NCBI GenBank assembly: GCA_051011595.1
Contig: JBPCTQ010000167.1
Location: forward strand, 1 to 6,353
Direction: 5' to 3'
Source of the DNA: JAOUEE01 sp051011595
GTDB lineage: Bacteria > Actinomycetota > Acidimicrobiia > Acidimicrobiales > SHLQ01
DNA: 6,353 nt
Positions 5,991 through 6,353 of this stretch are shown piece after piece. The notes beneath the pieces are model-generated. The model saw only the letters and a program-made list of their open reading frames with translations. It did not search any database and had not been told where the DNA came from. A program made the translations under genes and the position numbers. The stretch's first letter is position 1. Every line of letters begins with the position of its first letter.

Positions 5991-6353
5991 TCATTCCTCC
6001 CAGTCGGCGGGGTCGCCGTCGAGCCACGGTTCGTCGAGCTCCCAGGGCTGGATGTCCTCGGGGCGTTCGGCCGGGGCTGGTGGAGGTGGCTCGGCCAGCA
6101 CCCAGGCGGCCACCATGCCGGCGAGCAGGCCGAACAGGTGGCCCTCCCACGAGATGAACTCCTGGGGCACCAGACCGGCCAGCAAGCCGCCGTAGAAGCC
6201 GATGGCGAGCAGCGCCGGCGCCAGGGCCCTGCGACGCCGCTCGAACAGCGCGGCGCCGAGGATCGCCCCGAGGAACCCGAACACCACGCCGCTGGCTCCG
6301 ATGTGGTTGCCGGTTCCGGCCAGCGCCCACGTGGCCACCCCGCCCCCGAGCAG
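5991..6353 (-). CDS. Rhomboid family intramembrane serine protease, C-terminal part
   Basis: This is an integral membrane protease that cleaves substrates within or near transmembrane helices by a Ser/His dyad. The visible 120 residues are open through the window edge (LLGGGVATWALAG...), so the N-terminal helices and the true start lie outside. Catalytic Ser21 of the fragment is in NHIGASGVVFG (GxSG motif, codon 6293-6291) and catalytic His72 is in WEGHLFGLLAG (codon 6140-6138), each at the head of a membrane helix. A third hydrophobic stretch (about 43-63) and an FERRRR loop lie between them, matching the family's order. After the last helix comes a Pro-rich, acidic tail ending PWELDEPWLDGDPADWEE, probably cytoplasmic. 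The neighbouring HNH gene has its own promoter and is not obviously linked in function. The physiological substrate is unknown. Confidence 0.92.
   Translation of the reverse strand: MLGGGVATWALAGTGNHIGASGVVFGFLGAILGAALFERRRRALAPALLAIGFYGGLLAGLVPQEFISWEGHLFGLLAGMVAAWVLAEPPPPAPAERPEDIQPWELDEPWLDGDPADWEE

Noticed and set aside
5923..5995. tRNA-like stretch with ATTAGCTCAGCGGT resembling a D-arm
   Set aside because: There is no matching acceptor stem, no 7-nt anticodon loop on a 5-bp stem and no TTCRA T-loop downstream. At most it is a coincidental or relic D-arm match.

Overview
The window reads as a GC-rich actinobacterial chromosome segment with strongly GC-biased third codon positions. Acidimicrobiia or a related lineage is my best guess; it rests on gene content (13E12/DUF222-type HNH protein, large actinobacterial-type arylsulfatase, acyl-CoA ligase start) and an actinobacterial-type LexA box, not on any phylogenetic marker. 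Every gene I can support is on the minus strand, so transcription runs from high to low coordinates.

Layout in transcription order. 6353-5991: C-terminal part of a rhomboid intramembrane serine protease, cut by the window edge. 5990-5750: intergenic region holding a possible hairpin terminator, a sigma-70-like promoter, a perfect 14-bp LexA/SOS palindrome abutting the -10 box, two perfect leader hairpins and a strong ribosome binding site. 5749-4529: a DUF222/13E12-family HNH endonuclease-like protein, predicted to be DNA-damage inducible. 4528-4451: short gap with an imperfect hairpin. 4450-2729: a PEP-utilising-enzyme-like protein with a phosphohistidine swivel domain but no ATP-binding domain. 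2718-391: a large type I (formylglycine) arylsulfatase whose ribosome binding site overlaps the stop codon of the preceding gene. 390-87: non-coding region with a hairpin just after the sulfatase stop and four tandem 57/58-bp units in an A-B-A-B pattern. 86-1: the first 28 codons of a probable acyl-CoA ligase (adenylate-forming enzyme).

Functional reading. The phosphotransferase-like gene and the sulfatase are almost certainly translated from one message and probably act on the same substrate class. The sulfatase would release a hydroxyl from a sulfate ester. The histidine-domain protein resembles the substrate and phosphohistidine parts of rifampin phosphotransferase, or the catalytic subunit of phenylphosphate synthase, and could phosphorylate a hydroxyl if a separate ATP-binding subunit exists. 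With an acyl-CoA ligase downstream, a catabolic role towards sulfated aromatic, steroid or lipid compounds is plausible but is inference. The SOS-controlled HNH gene looks like an independent unit. No CRISPR array, insertion sequence, integrase or complete RNA gene was seen.
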